Assembly (NCBI GenBank): GCA_050084515.1
Contig: CM114272.1
Location: forward strand, 56,110,001-56,174,000
Length of the DNA stretch: 64,000 nucleotides
Origin: Blasia pusilla
Taxonomy: Eukaryota; Marchantiophyta; Marchantiopsida; Blasiales
Direction: 5' to 3'
Below are positions 54,805-64,000 of this stretch, piece by piece. The stretch's first letter is position 1. Each line of letters begins with the position of its first letter. A program made the translations under genes and the position numbers. The notes under the pieces are model-generated. The model was not told where the DNA came from, ran no database searches, and saw only the letters and a list, made by a program, of their open reading frames with translations.

Positions 54805-55766
54805 CCATGTACTTGCATTCCTACAATGGACGAGGTACCTGAACACCATGCGTTGGGCAGCTCTTAGTCGAGATGCATCGGCCGCATGCTTCTGAAGATC
54901 TCGCTTCATCTTTGCAAAATCCCTTTTTTTCGCCTCTATTTCTTCATCAAGGTTTGCTTGAGGGAGGATGCGATCCTTGAACATGGTCCTGAAACCTGGG
55001 TTTTTTATGGGCTTGTCCCGCATGTCATCCAGCCAAAGTTCAAAATCTTTAGCCTCTCCACGTTTGCTTCCTCCGGAATTGGCTCTATTCTTTTCAGCTC
55101 TGCTTGGAGACCCACAAGAAGCCGCAACGCGTCCCAAAATGACCATTCACGGAGCCAGTGGGAGATCACTGGATCAGAGACACCCGGAGGATGGTGTGCC
55201 GCCCTCTTTTGGGCCTCTGTGCCCTCGGGACTGATTTTCATCAGTTGGATTCTCCTAAATTCTGAAATTCTAGACAAGGCAAATCGATGCACATGATCGA
55301 GAGACACTTTCTCCCCAATCCGACCCTGCGGATCTTCATCCCTCTTCTTCTGGCACTTGATTATTGCCTTCAACTCCTTGTAGAAATCGGGGCCAAGTTC
55401 AGGGTTGAGAATGGCGATGTAGCGCTGCATCTTGCTTGTCGTGTACTTCGTAACTGCAGATATTGCAGCTTGGATGAACTTTGCACGCTCAGACACAGAC
55501 ACTTTCTCCCTCTGCTCCAGCTCCAATGCAGGGCTCTTCTTGGCGGCCTGTATCTTTGACCAGCAAAGGATTGTCACGGCTGCATCTTGGGAAATAAATG
55601 TATTTGCCCAAGTCTTTTTTTTATTTGAGCACCCTTTTCCAGCATCTCATTTACAAGGGCGTCGCCCAATAACCCCTTGTACTTTGTCGGGTGCGTCGTT
55701 AGCACTTTCTTCACCCGATCGCAATCCTGGATCCACTGGTGGGTGACATTCCCCTCCGATACAATC
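54805..55766 (-). pseudogene. Methyltransferase-like gene exon 3, 5' part, copy C
   Basis: It follows GGATGTGCAG (acceptor). It reads 'IVSEGNVTHQWIQDCDRVKK', 'LELEQREKVSVSERAKFIQA', 'YKELKAIIKCQKKRDEDPQG' and 'WLREWSFWDALRLLVGLQAE'. Then comes a coiled coil ('NLDEEIEAKKRDFAKMKRDL') and 'FRYLVHCRNASTWQK', where copy B interrupts. The frame continues at 41541. A frameshift or two occurs near 55575 and 55020. It has no recognisable domain; it is a helical linker between the ParB-like box and the methyltransferase region. Confidence 0.7.
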
Positions 55767-56523
55767 CTGCACATCCAAACTCAATATAAGAAATTTTGCA
55801 AGGTACATGGGTTCCTACAACCCGTAGGACTTCGGCAGGTCGTCACAGCTCATGGTCGGAATGGTAGCTACGAGCTAAATTTTGCAAGCCATCGGAGTCT
55901 GACGGATTGCATTCAGATTTGTGATTGCCTGGTTTCAAACCGTCGGACTCCGACGGGTTGTTAGATAATTTGTATTTAGAGAGTGGTTACCGCGAGAAAA
56001 GTGAACATATCAACCCGTGAGAGTCCGACAGGTTGCGAAATTTCAATTAAAATTGCAATTTGACGCCAAAAATGTAGTTTGCCTACCTCCAAATGCAACC
56101 TGTCGGACTCTGACGAGTTGCTTTCGGCCAAAAACATCCAAAAATAGGTGCCAGTCAAGCAACCCGTCGGACTCCGACGAGTTGCTTTCTTCAAAAAACA
56201 TCCAAATACAGCGCCCGGTCGAGAAACTCGTCGGACTCCGACGAGTTGCTTTCGGCCAAAAACGTCCTAAGCCTGTGGTCAATCGAACAACTCGTCGGAC
56301 TCCGACTAGTTGCTTTCGGCCAAAAACATCCTAAGCCTGTGGTCAATCGAACAACTCGTCGGACTCCGACGAGTTGCTTTTGGCCAAAAACATCCTAAAC
56401 CGTTGGTCAGTCGAACAACTCTTCGGACTCCGACGAGTTTCTTTCGGCCAAAAACATCCCAAAAACATTGGCGACTCAAATAACTTGTCGGAGTCCGACG
56501 GTTTGCAGCAAGAGGAAACTTAC
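55767..56523 (-). repeat. Intron 2 with ~63-bp palindrome minisatellite, copy C
   Basis: Six tandem units (about 56095-56440) each carry CAACTCGTCGGA-C-TCCGACGAGTTG or the CCC/GGG version, spaced 62-65 bp. The perfect 25-bp example is at 56352-56376. Linkers read 'CTTTCGGCCAAAAACATCC'. Three looser copies lie at 55820-55965 and one at 56482-56508. Splice sites are AACAC|GTAAGT and GTGCAG|GATTG. Confidence 0.85.
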
Positions 56524-56996
56524 GTGTTCATGGCATGCATGGCCATCTCCACCGTCGCCATGTAATGAGGGTATGGATGTTGCACGACTGCCTTCACGCA
56601 AAAATGCGCCTCCAATGAGTTTGGGCGCTCCTCTGCAAACTGGGTCCACGCCATGAACCTGTGGTTTCCATCCCAGATGAAGAAATACAGGTTCTGCATC
56701 CAGCTGAATTCCCTCCCCTCAATCGCCCTTTTGAATTCCTGATCTCTCATCCTCTAGAATGTGTCGAGCGCTTCCGAGTCCTCCTCCGTAACTAGCGCTT
56801 GGGTTCCATGTTCATCGTAAGGCTGAACATAGAACAAAGGGAAGTTGTCAACGTAGGATGCCGTCCCTGCCAATTGTTTCAGCTTCGCAATATCCTCGTC
56901 AGACTGAATTTTGCGGACGTACTCCATTGTTCGCAATCAGAAAAGTGGAATTCTTGGGGAGTTCTAGCCCTCCATCAATGCCATCTGCTTTACCAC
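56524..56996 (-). pseudogene. Methyltransferase-like gene exon 2 (ParB-like box), copy C
   Basis: It reads 'RTMEYVRKIQSDEDIAKLKQ', 'NFPLFYVQPYDEHGTQALV' and 'TEEDSEALDTF', with TGG changed to TAG just after (56757). It continues 'RMRDQEFKRAIEGREFSWMQ' and 'YFFIWDGNHRFMAWTQFAEE', then 'YPHYMATVEMAMHAMNT'. The DGNHR box is intact. The acceptor is mutated (TGACAC instead of TGACAG in A and B), so splicing would fail even without the stop. Confidence 0.6.
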
Positions 56997-57094
56997 GTGT
57001 CACAACGGGGACAAGGTTAATAAGCTACACTGAATTGCCAATGAATTGCAACATGGGCCTTCACATAACTCAAAGAACACAGATCGTCTCTTAC

Positions 57095-57724
57095 CCGCTC
57101 GAAGATTGGGTCGGTGTCTTGGCCAGCCAACTGCTCTGGGACAACAGTTGGCAAGTCCACTGGAAACTCGTTGATCTGATAGAGTTCAATTTCTTCCGCC
57201 GGGCTTAGAGATGAGGATGACCGCTCTCCTACTTCTTCAGCAATGTCCACCGTCTCCACGCTGGCGGTCCTCATGATCTCATCGTCCGTCACTTGAACTT
57301 CGGCCGTTTCGGCTATATTGATCGTGTCCCCGGACTTCATCAGGGACATTTCCTGCATCTCAACACTTTCGGTTGGACAGGCAGGGTTTTCTTCAATGGC
57401 AATCGCTTTTTCCCTATGAGCTTTTGCCAATTCTGCTCTCCTCACCGACGCGTCCAGACGCTTCTTTTCACGCTTTTCGTCGGCGATCCTTTTCTTCAAG
57501 GCCTGCATCGCCTCAGCCTCTACGTCATTTTTTTCGAGCGCCTCCTTTACACGTTTTGCAAGAAGCTCCTTCTTGTGCATCTCCGCTTCTCTTTCCCGCT
57601 CCTTGATTTCTTGTTGCCTTATCTCCTTGGCCAAACGAGGCCCTAGAGATGGTGACGCATGAGTCCTCATGGACTTGGGAGTGAAGCTCCCAGCCTTGTT
57701 TGCTTGAGATTTTTTCCTCATCAT
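57095..57724 (-). CDS. Methyltransferase-like gene exon 1 (coiled coil), copy C, open
   Basis: The fully open exon of 210 codons runs from ATG 57724 to the donor GCGG|GTAAGA. Residues ~1-30 are basic and Ser-rich. Residues ~35-115 form a strongly charged helix ('EIKEREREAEMHKKELLAKR', 'ALKKRIADEKREKKRLDASV'), very likely a coiled coil. Residues ~120-210 are acidic ('VQVTDDEIMRTASVETVDIA', 'DLPTVVPEQLAGQDTDPIFE'). It is the best-preserved copy of this exon. The intron that follows (56997-57094) is short, but its acceptor is mutated. Confidence 0.7.
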
Positions 57725-59179
57725 TGTTTCCGAAAATGCCTCCTATGGACAAGGAAATTGCTCTCTGTGCACGATGAATCGCCTAGATGAGTTGCCTTAC
57801 TGATGTTGCGATGAGTTGCCTTGATGAGTAGCTCGAATCGTCTCGCGATCGTTCGCTCGAATCGTCTCGCGATCGTTTGCTCAAATCGTCTCACGATGAG
57901 TCGCCGTGTAAAGCGCCCCTTGGTATCTGGTCAGCTGCTGTGCGGAAGAGCAATTGAGATCGCGAAACAAAAAACCAGAAATGAGCGAACCCTCGCCTAT
58001 TTATACTTTTCGAGCCGTTGGGCTGACCGTTGGGTCGCATCGTCCTTCCGACGGCGACGTGCCGGCCGTTATGGAAGTCTGGACATGAAAAACACCAACC
58101 CGACGGCTTCGACGGGTTGCATGCTTCCCGCGGGTTCAAGGCATCCCTCCTCCTGGCAACCCGTTGGAGACCGATAGGTTGTGGGCCTCCGCCGTCTTCG
58201 GAAAAGAGCATGAGGTACCCTCCCAACCCGTTGGAGACCGGTGGGTTGCACGCTTCCCTCGTCTTGGGATAACAAGGCGGACTTCTTGCGCAACTCGTCG
58301 TAGGCCGATAGGTTGCACGCTTCCTTCATGTAAGCGTTACAAGGCGAGGCACTTGCGAAACCCGTCTGAGGTTGACAGGTTGCGCGCCTCCGCCGTCTTT
58401 GGGCAAGAAGGTACGGCACCCGCGCAACTTGTCGGAAACAGACGGGTTGGACACTTCCTTAATGTAAGTGTTACAAGGTGAGGAAATTGCGCAACCCGTC
58501 TGAGGCCGACGGGTTGCGCGCCTCTACCGTCTTTGGGCAAGAAGGCGCGGCACCCGCGCAACTCGTCGGAGAGCGACGGGTTGCACGCTTCCTTCATGTT
58601 AGCGTTACAAGGTGAGGCACTTGAGCAACCCGTTCAAAGCCGACGGGTTGCATGCTTTGCTTATCTTGGGGTAATAGGCGAGGTACCAGGGCAACCCGTC
58701 GGTTAGCGACTGGTTGCACGCTTTTCTATCCCTCGGGTAACAATGCGACAATGCATAGTTCCGAGGCAACCCATTGCAATCCGACGGGTCACAAGATCTA
58801 CCCTGAGTGGGCAATCCCGCAAAAGTCCCCAACGATTGGTTGCCTTAGCATATGCAAGCGATATCTCGTGTTTGATGCTAGCAAAATCGACTCAAAAGAC
58901 CTTTGGTCGGCAAGAAGGGGATACCAATCCAACGGACTCTGACGGGTTCCAACAAAAAGAAGTGTGTGCTTTGCAACCAACGTCTCTGATTCCCAATTTC
59001 TGCAACCCACCTAACTCCAACAAGTTGCAACACAATTGAATCCATTGTGTCAGACATTTTCACCTACCAAACTTCATCTTGTCAGTCAAATTCTGTTAGG
59101 AGAATCTGAGTCCCTATTCACTATAAACTAAACATTCTCATACCCATTCTCAGTCTCCTCTTGGTGGAATCTTCTGGGA
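57725..59179. promoter_or_regulatory. MULE copy C divergent promoter, palindrome-rich
   Basis: TATTTATACTTTTCGAGCCG at 57997 (TATA on the minus strand) lies about 270 bp upstream of the ATG at 57724. 57836-57900 has three or four ~24-bp 'ATCGTCTCGCGATCGTTTGC' units. 58090-59035 holds at least ten palindrome variants (e.g. 58495-58521, 58558-58584, 58624-58652, 58691-58718), alternating with 'CTTCCTTCATGTAAGCGTTACAAGGCGAGGCAC'-type linkers (given in part). Adjacent to 59180, 'CACTATAAACTAAACATTCTCATACC' is a possible TATA for the transposase (cited in part at 59118). Confidence 0.7.
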
Positions 59180-61189
59180 ATGGATAATTATGTGAAGCTC
59201 ACTTGTGGCAGTCATCTAGCGGCCCTTCCTCAATCAAAAATCGTTCAAGCGCAAGCTCGTGAGTCTTTCATAGTAGTGGATGAAAATTTTCTCTCAGTTC
59301 AATTTCTTCTCCAAATTGGAACCATCTTTGTATCCAAGGATGTTAGGGTGGACGGTACGGAGGACATAATAGGTGAGACAATCTAGCCAGTGATTGCAAA
59401 CCCTAAAGTATGGAATCTCCTACCTCTAGCAAATGGTCAATATAGAGTTTACCGCTTGCCCCTGAATTCCTCTATTTCCCAAGTAGACGGTCGAGAATTT
59501 CCTAGTGCACCGAGCTCTACGTTTGCAACTCCTACCTCAATAGATCTGGCATCAACTCCAACTTCACATGCTCGTAACAATGTTGTACTTCCTGAAGACA
59601 TTCCGGATGTCGTCAACCTCAGTGGATCTGTCGGACACCAACCGGGCCCTCTGTCCGCCTACTCGTTCCTCTTGCAAGTATCAGGCAATAGTTTGCTATT
59701 ATCTCTGGCCTTGAAAATTTCCAACCCAATTCTTGTCGATAAGCTATCGCCCATATACGATGGTAATTACATTTGTGAGTTGTCTCCACTTGCTGCTCCT
59801 GCTCAAAAGAAAGATGGAGGACGCTTGAAGGGTATGGACAGAAAGTCTGATTGTCATCGATGGTGCAGGCTTCAACGGACTAGTGCTTCAATTCCACATG
59901 GTCCTTGGATTGTCTTCCCCCACCAATGCGTTGGAGCCTTGGAGTGTAGAAGTCCAGCATGCCCGTATCTAGAGCGCAACGGGCGAGTCAATATGTTGCA
60001 ATTCCCCCCCAAGAATGTAGAAACTCCATATGAGGTCAGTGCCACCATACCGCCGGGAGGCCATCGATGTCCTCATTGTCAGGCATCCCCCTTCTACGTT
60101 GGAGCGTGTCTTGCATACATATTTTTCATTGTCCACGACTTGGGTTCCACGTCAAAGTACACAAGGCTGGCAGTTCATGTTGGCTCCCACACTCATCCTG
60201 TGATTGATGCAATTCAGAGACACATCAAGGAGGATGTGGCGAAGAAAGTGGCCGAGGTCTACAAAAACTCTCCGGGTTCAAAGCCCAGAGTGATCAAGCT
60301 CACAAAAACATCACAAATTTGTGAACAATTTCTTGGAATCCTTGGACAGGGCGAGATCACGACTGCTGAGGAGAAACAACTCTGGGAAAATCTCACATTT
60401 CTCGCTAATCCTGAATGCTTCCGGAATTTACTGCCTCAAATACCTTTACTGGATGGAAAGACGGCCAAAATGGATGCCATTTCCAGAACCAAGGCCAACT
60501 CCATATTTCCATTCATTCAGAGATGGCAGTTCATGGGCCAGGGAGGCGAAGGATCCAGGGCCTATGTCTTCAAAATGTCAACCACAGGTCCGTCGAGTGG
60601 CCTCGATCTTATAGATCGAATGAGGCAAGGGGAAGATCTTTACGGCAGCTCGGTAAGCTTTGATATTTGCTACAAAGTGCTGAATGGATGGTTGACAATG
60701 GGTGCTCATGTTTATGACGATGTGGAGAAGGGACTCAAAACTATATTTGTCTGTGAAGTAAAAGCAGAAGACGTTGGCAGTTTGAAGATGTGCTGGTTAC
60801 TCTCATTGGAGGTGGTGAAGGAAAAAAAAAGGCCACCTCCGGAAATTTATGGGTTCATGGCGGAAAATGCATAACTTGGGTGGATTGCTATCAGGGAAGT
60901 GTTCTGGGGTGGAGAGGTTCAACCGGAGAAGGAAAGGTTGGATGCTTTCCATTGGCAACAGTCTGTGACCCGGTACACCAAATCTTGCATCAAGGAGAAT
61001 AAGAGGACAGAGCATGTCACTCTACTCCAATGCTCCAAGGACAGCAAAACCTTGAAACAGGCCATGGAATGCCAAGAAGAACTTCATGGGTGGTGGAGGA
61101 AGCATGCAATTGAGGGGAAGTACAAAGAGTGCTCTTGGTTGAGTTGGTAGGCTGTACGTATGAGACAATGGGGAAACTTCATGCGGCAG
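59180..61189 (+). pseudogene. MULE copy C transposase, exon 1
   Basis: It is the most complete exon 1. ATG 59180 opens 'MDNYVKLTCGSHLAALPQSK', and a TAG at 59384 replaces a Gln codon of copy A. Next come the cysteine module ('CVGALECRSPACPYLERNGR', 'PPGGHRCPHCQASPFYVGAC', 'LAVHVGSHTHPV') and the DDE core ('SFDICYKVLNGWLTMGAHVY'). At the D2 block it reads 'GFMAENA' then TAA (60872), so the second catalytic Asp has become Glu just before a stop. The frame continues past both stops without a shift ('LGWIAIREVFWGGEVQPEKE', 'DAFHWQQSVTRYTKSCIKEN'). A third stop (TAG) is at 61148. The donor is CGGCAG|GTGAGT. Confidence 0.8.
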
Positions 61190-61713
61190 GTGAGTTCACT
61201 ATTTGTCTTGTCAAGCTCATGTTGAGAATTGTTTGAAAAGTTGCAGCTTAAGTTGAGAAGCGTGGGAACTATAGGGATTTCAAACCGAAGAAGCCAAACA
61301 ACTTGTCGAATGTGACGGGTTGCCCGAGTGAGCAACCCGTCGGAAACTGACAGATTGCCTGAGTGTGCAACCAGTCGGAAACCGACGGGTTGCATCAAGA
61401 ATTTTGGTGCAACCCCTATACAAGTATGCAAGTTGCATGTATACAAGGCGTGCAAATAGTTCGACCCGGATGGGTTTCGGATGACTCACACTTGGATCTT
61501 CCATCCCGGAGTGGCCAAAGGTTCTTGCAACCCGTCGGAATCGGACGGGTTGCAGTAGGTGGTTCCTGGGTGTTGCAACACGTTGGGACTCGACGGGTTG
61601 CAGAGTCGTTTATGGGATGCCTCGGCCTTGCAACCCATTTGGTTCCGATAGGTAGCTTATTTCTTTGAATTTTGAGCTATTTTCGTTCCCTTCTCACATT
61701 GCCGTCGTTGCAG
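61190..61713 (+). other. Intron of transposase, copy C
   Basis: It is 524 bp, GTGAGTTC…GTTGCAG, with six or more palindrome copies or halves (61298-61323, 61331-61359, 61366-61394, 61526-61553, 61571-61600, 61628-61652). Confidence 0.8.
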
Positions 61714-63215
61714 GGATTGAACATTCATGAAAATGCCCTCTGCCCCAACACAAGTGGAGCAGAAGTGTTCATTCCTCCTAGAGGTCGTCACAAGCATACC
61801 AACAAATTTCACTTGTGGAGGCATGCCAACAAGACCAGGCAAGAGCAATGCTACAGTCTGCAGCATCCCATGTCTTCCTCACAAAAGGCATAACAAAAGG
61901 AAGGGGGCCTTCGATCTACGAGCTCTATGTCAGGGCGGCTGTGAGATCTGGTGATGAAAAACTCTATGTGGAAGCCTTCAACCGGTGCGTAGCTGGAACT
62001 CCCCTCAAACAAGATGTACACATTGGTGGGGATATTCGTGGGCGGGTTTCAAGACGTCCCATACAGATGATGGTAGAGCAATCCGAGCGAGACTCGTGGA
62101 GACCAGATAAGTATCTTGACTTCAGAAAGGTGAAGAGGCAGCATCGAGGAACGAATCTGGTGATTGATTTGGATGAGGAAACTACGCCGCCCAGGTATTT
62201 GGAGACTGCGGACCACTCCCAAATCCTTGATGGAGTAACTTCTTCAAAATCCGTGAATTTTTTATTTCAAAAGCCCTCCGTTGGTGGAAGTTCGCAACAT
62301 CCGGTCGCTAGGGTGGTTCAACAATATGGGATTCCGGTCATGGAGGTGGATTGCAACCTGAAACGGTGGCATATATCTTGGAGCAACCCCGGACGTGGAT
62401 CCACTTGTAGGGCAGGATCTGATGGCATTAGGAGAGCATGCGGCACTTTTCTAAATAAGAAATGTACAAGGACTGGACGACCACTGCCTAGGTTTTGGGG
62501 ACTCAAAACCTTTGATCGTTTCACGAGGACCGGGGATCAATTGAAGTACTTCTTCTGCCCAAATGAATCTTGCGCTTTCCGGAAGTCTTATCCACTTGCT
62601 ATTGGAGCTCCGGGGAATACCCGCACAATTTGGCCCATCGCCGTAGGTACGAATTGCACTCAAGAGAAAGTGGACAATCTTACAAGTGTCGGTTACAGAC
62701 TCGTAGACGGAGGAAGTTCGGAGCATGTGTGCATTACAGAGACCTTCGCATTTCGTATTCAACCCAAGATTGATGTGAACATATACCCGGAGAAGGTGGA
62801 TGATTTCAATCCACTATTACTATTTGAGTCTAGAAATGGGGTGAAGAGAAACAGAATGTGTAGGCCAATGGTGGAGAGAGCAAAGAAAATTGCATCAGCT
62901 CGAGAGGCAAAAATGGAGATCATCACCACAAAAGATGTCCACAATGGCAATGGAATAGGAAGGATGTATTGGGTCAGGAACAACACTGTAAATTCAAGTG
63001 TCACAGGGGTGTATGTGGTGCACATCTGTTGCTTTCCCACATGTTCATGTGATGACTTTATCCAAAGAGAGACAAGTGGCAAAAGGTATTTCCCTTGTAA
63101 GCACATATATTATGTGTTGCTTGTAGTTTTAAGAGAGTCGGATGTAGGAGTAGGAATCCACCAACCAATTCTGTTCCTTAAAGAAGTGCGAAGTATTTTA
63201 AACAAACCAATTTGA
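61714..63215 (+). pseudogene. MULE copy C transposase, exon 2 (SWIM finger)
   Basis: It opens 'GLNIHENALCPNTSGAE' and then shifts frame because one A of an AAA run near 61767 is missing, which destroys the candidate catalytic-Glu segment. From 61815 the correct frame is open for 466 codons to 63215: 'FLTKGITKGRGPSIYELYVR', 'FWGLKTFDRFTRTGDQLKYF', 'CPNESCAF' and 'IGRMYWVRNNTVNSS'. It ends with an intact SWIM finger, 'CFPTCSCDDFIQ…YFPCKHIYYVLL' (CxC…CxH). Confidence 0.8.
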
Positions 63216-63661
63216 GGATGCAAAATGAGGTTTTAGATTGTACTTTCATTTTTCTAGAACCTTCACTTTGAGCTTCAATTCTATTTTGCCCAGGGAAAAT
63301 GATAGATTTTTTCCAGACCTTGGACGGAAAAAGTGATTGGTTCCACACTTATGATTCCACGGATTTTTTAATTTTCAAAATTTTGTGCAATTTGCAACTC
63401 GTCGGACTCACATGGGTTGCCAAAATATGGAAGAGGAAAAAAAAAATGTGGGACTGCTTAATAACTGAGCAAAAAAGTGCAAAACATTTCACACAAAAAG
63501 TTTCCTCTTTTCAACCCAACGGAAACTCTCTTCAAATCATAGGAAACTCTCTTAAAAAAAAACCATCTCTTTGGGTTGAAGGTAGTTTCCTCTCTCCTCT
63601 CTCCTCTCTCCTCTCTTCCTCTCCTCTCTTCCTCTCCTCTCTTCCTCTCTTACCGAACCTC
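63216..63661 (+). other. Copy C transposase-side terminus
   Basis: The 3' UTR carries one palindrome half (63395-63422), an oligo-A run, and a long (CCTCT)n tract (63588-63652), ending CTTACCGAACCTC. It matches 41551-41980 and 21845-22253 inverted. Confidence 0.8.
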
Positions 63662-64000
63662 CCAAGAATCATGAAACCGAGAACCATTATGTCAATTCTC
63701 AAAAGTCAGATATATCATGAACAATCGAGGAGTATATATCAGCAAATAGCATAAGTGTGGTGAACTCCACCCTAACTATAACCGATAAGCTCGGAAAACT
63801 TTGGAAAAAACCACATCATCTATAAAAAAATCAAATGACCTAGAAATATGTTAACTATAAAATCAATTTCTCTAGGCATGAATTCCGTATCATATCATTT
63901 TTAATAACTTCCAAAACATAGATTCAAGAATTGATTAGCCACGTGAACATAGGTCTGGAAAGTACCACATTTTCATCAGTCTATAATTGAGGTCGTCGCG
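63662..64000. other. Right flank of MULE copy C/D, nothing recognised
   Basis: AT-rich, non-coding. If the 37.9-kb flank is the CACTA element, this should be its continuation. I see no diagnostic motif to confirm that. Confidence 0.3.

Larger units (their letters stand above)
54795..63661 (+). mobile_element. MULE copy C/D, right part (C)
   Basis: It carries the 5' part of the methyltransferase-like gene (minus, 54805-57724), the divergent promoter, the complete two-exon transposase (plus, 59180-63215), and the transposase-side terminus (…CTCTTACCGAACCTC at 63661). It is the right half of the element whose left end is at 37913. Without copy B the element would be about 12.5 kb. Confidence 0.85.

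Noticed and set aside
59180-63215. Assignment of the transposase to the KDZ or hAT superfamilies
   Set aside because: The block order (DICY, (V/A)DNA…AIREVF, FHW, NTSGAES) and SWIM finger fit MULE better, and the 9-10-bp target duplication also fits MULE. KDZ remains a possible alternative until a profile search is done.

Overview
The window looks like a transposon-dense stretch of a nuclear plant genome. The evidence is an N-terminal exon of a plant PLAC8-family membrane protein, GT-AG introns in the transposon genes, and plant-type Helitron, CACTA, Ty3/gypsy and Mutator-like (MULE) elements. The non-LTR reverse transcriptase with an ADDTH motif and the gypsy integrase with a PHD-like tail remind me of non-flowering plants (bryophytes, lycophytes, ferns), but that placement is weak. 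I see no rRNA, tRNA or convincing intact host gene.

Layout. 1-545: about three units of a ~180-bp tandem repeat. 1617-4360 (-): PLAC8-like exon and its poorly resolved downstream region. 5248-8019 (-): decayed R2-like non-LTR retrotransposon. 8380-14516 (-): decayed Helitron (Rep plus helicase), with two acidic ORFs upstream to 15848. 15.9-19.2 kb: nothing recognisable. 19.2-34.2 kb: a Ty3/gypsy element on the minus strand, split by a second gypsy element on the plus strand (21524-33112), which itself carries MULE copy A (21845-29895). 34.3-37.9 kb: CACTA remnant. 37913-63661: a second MULE (copy C/D) split by a third full-length MULE (copy B, 41552-54794), which is flanked by a perfect 10-bp duplication.

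The MULE family is the most interesting content. Each copy has two divergent genes. One is a two-exon transposase with a WRKY/GCM1- or FLYWCH-like zinc module, a MULE-type DDE core and a C-terminal SWIM zinc finger. The other is a four-exon gene with a charged coiled-coil N-terminus, a ParB-like 'DGNHR' segment, a long helical middle, and a C-terminus laid out like a beta-class N6-adenine/N4-cytosine DNA methyltransferase. The shared promoter, the introns and the untranslated ends are packed with dozens of copies of one short palindrome (half-site GCAACCCGTCGGA and its complement). I see none in the exons. Every copy carries stops, frameshifts or deletions, so none looks autonomous now, but comparing copies defines the exon structure.

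The two halves of copy C/D, separated by 13.2 kb of copy B, read through in one frame in exon 3 of the methyltransferase-like gene. This shows that the gene was a single unit before copy B inserted.
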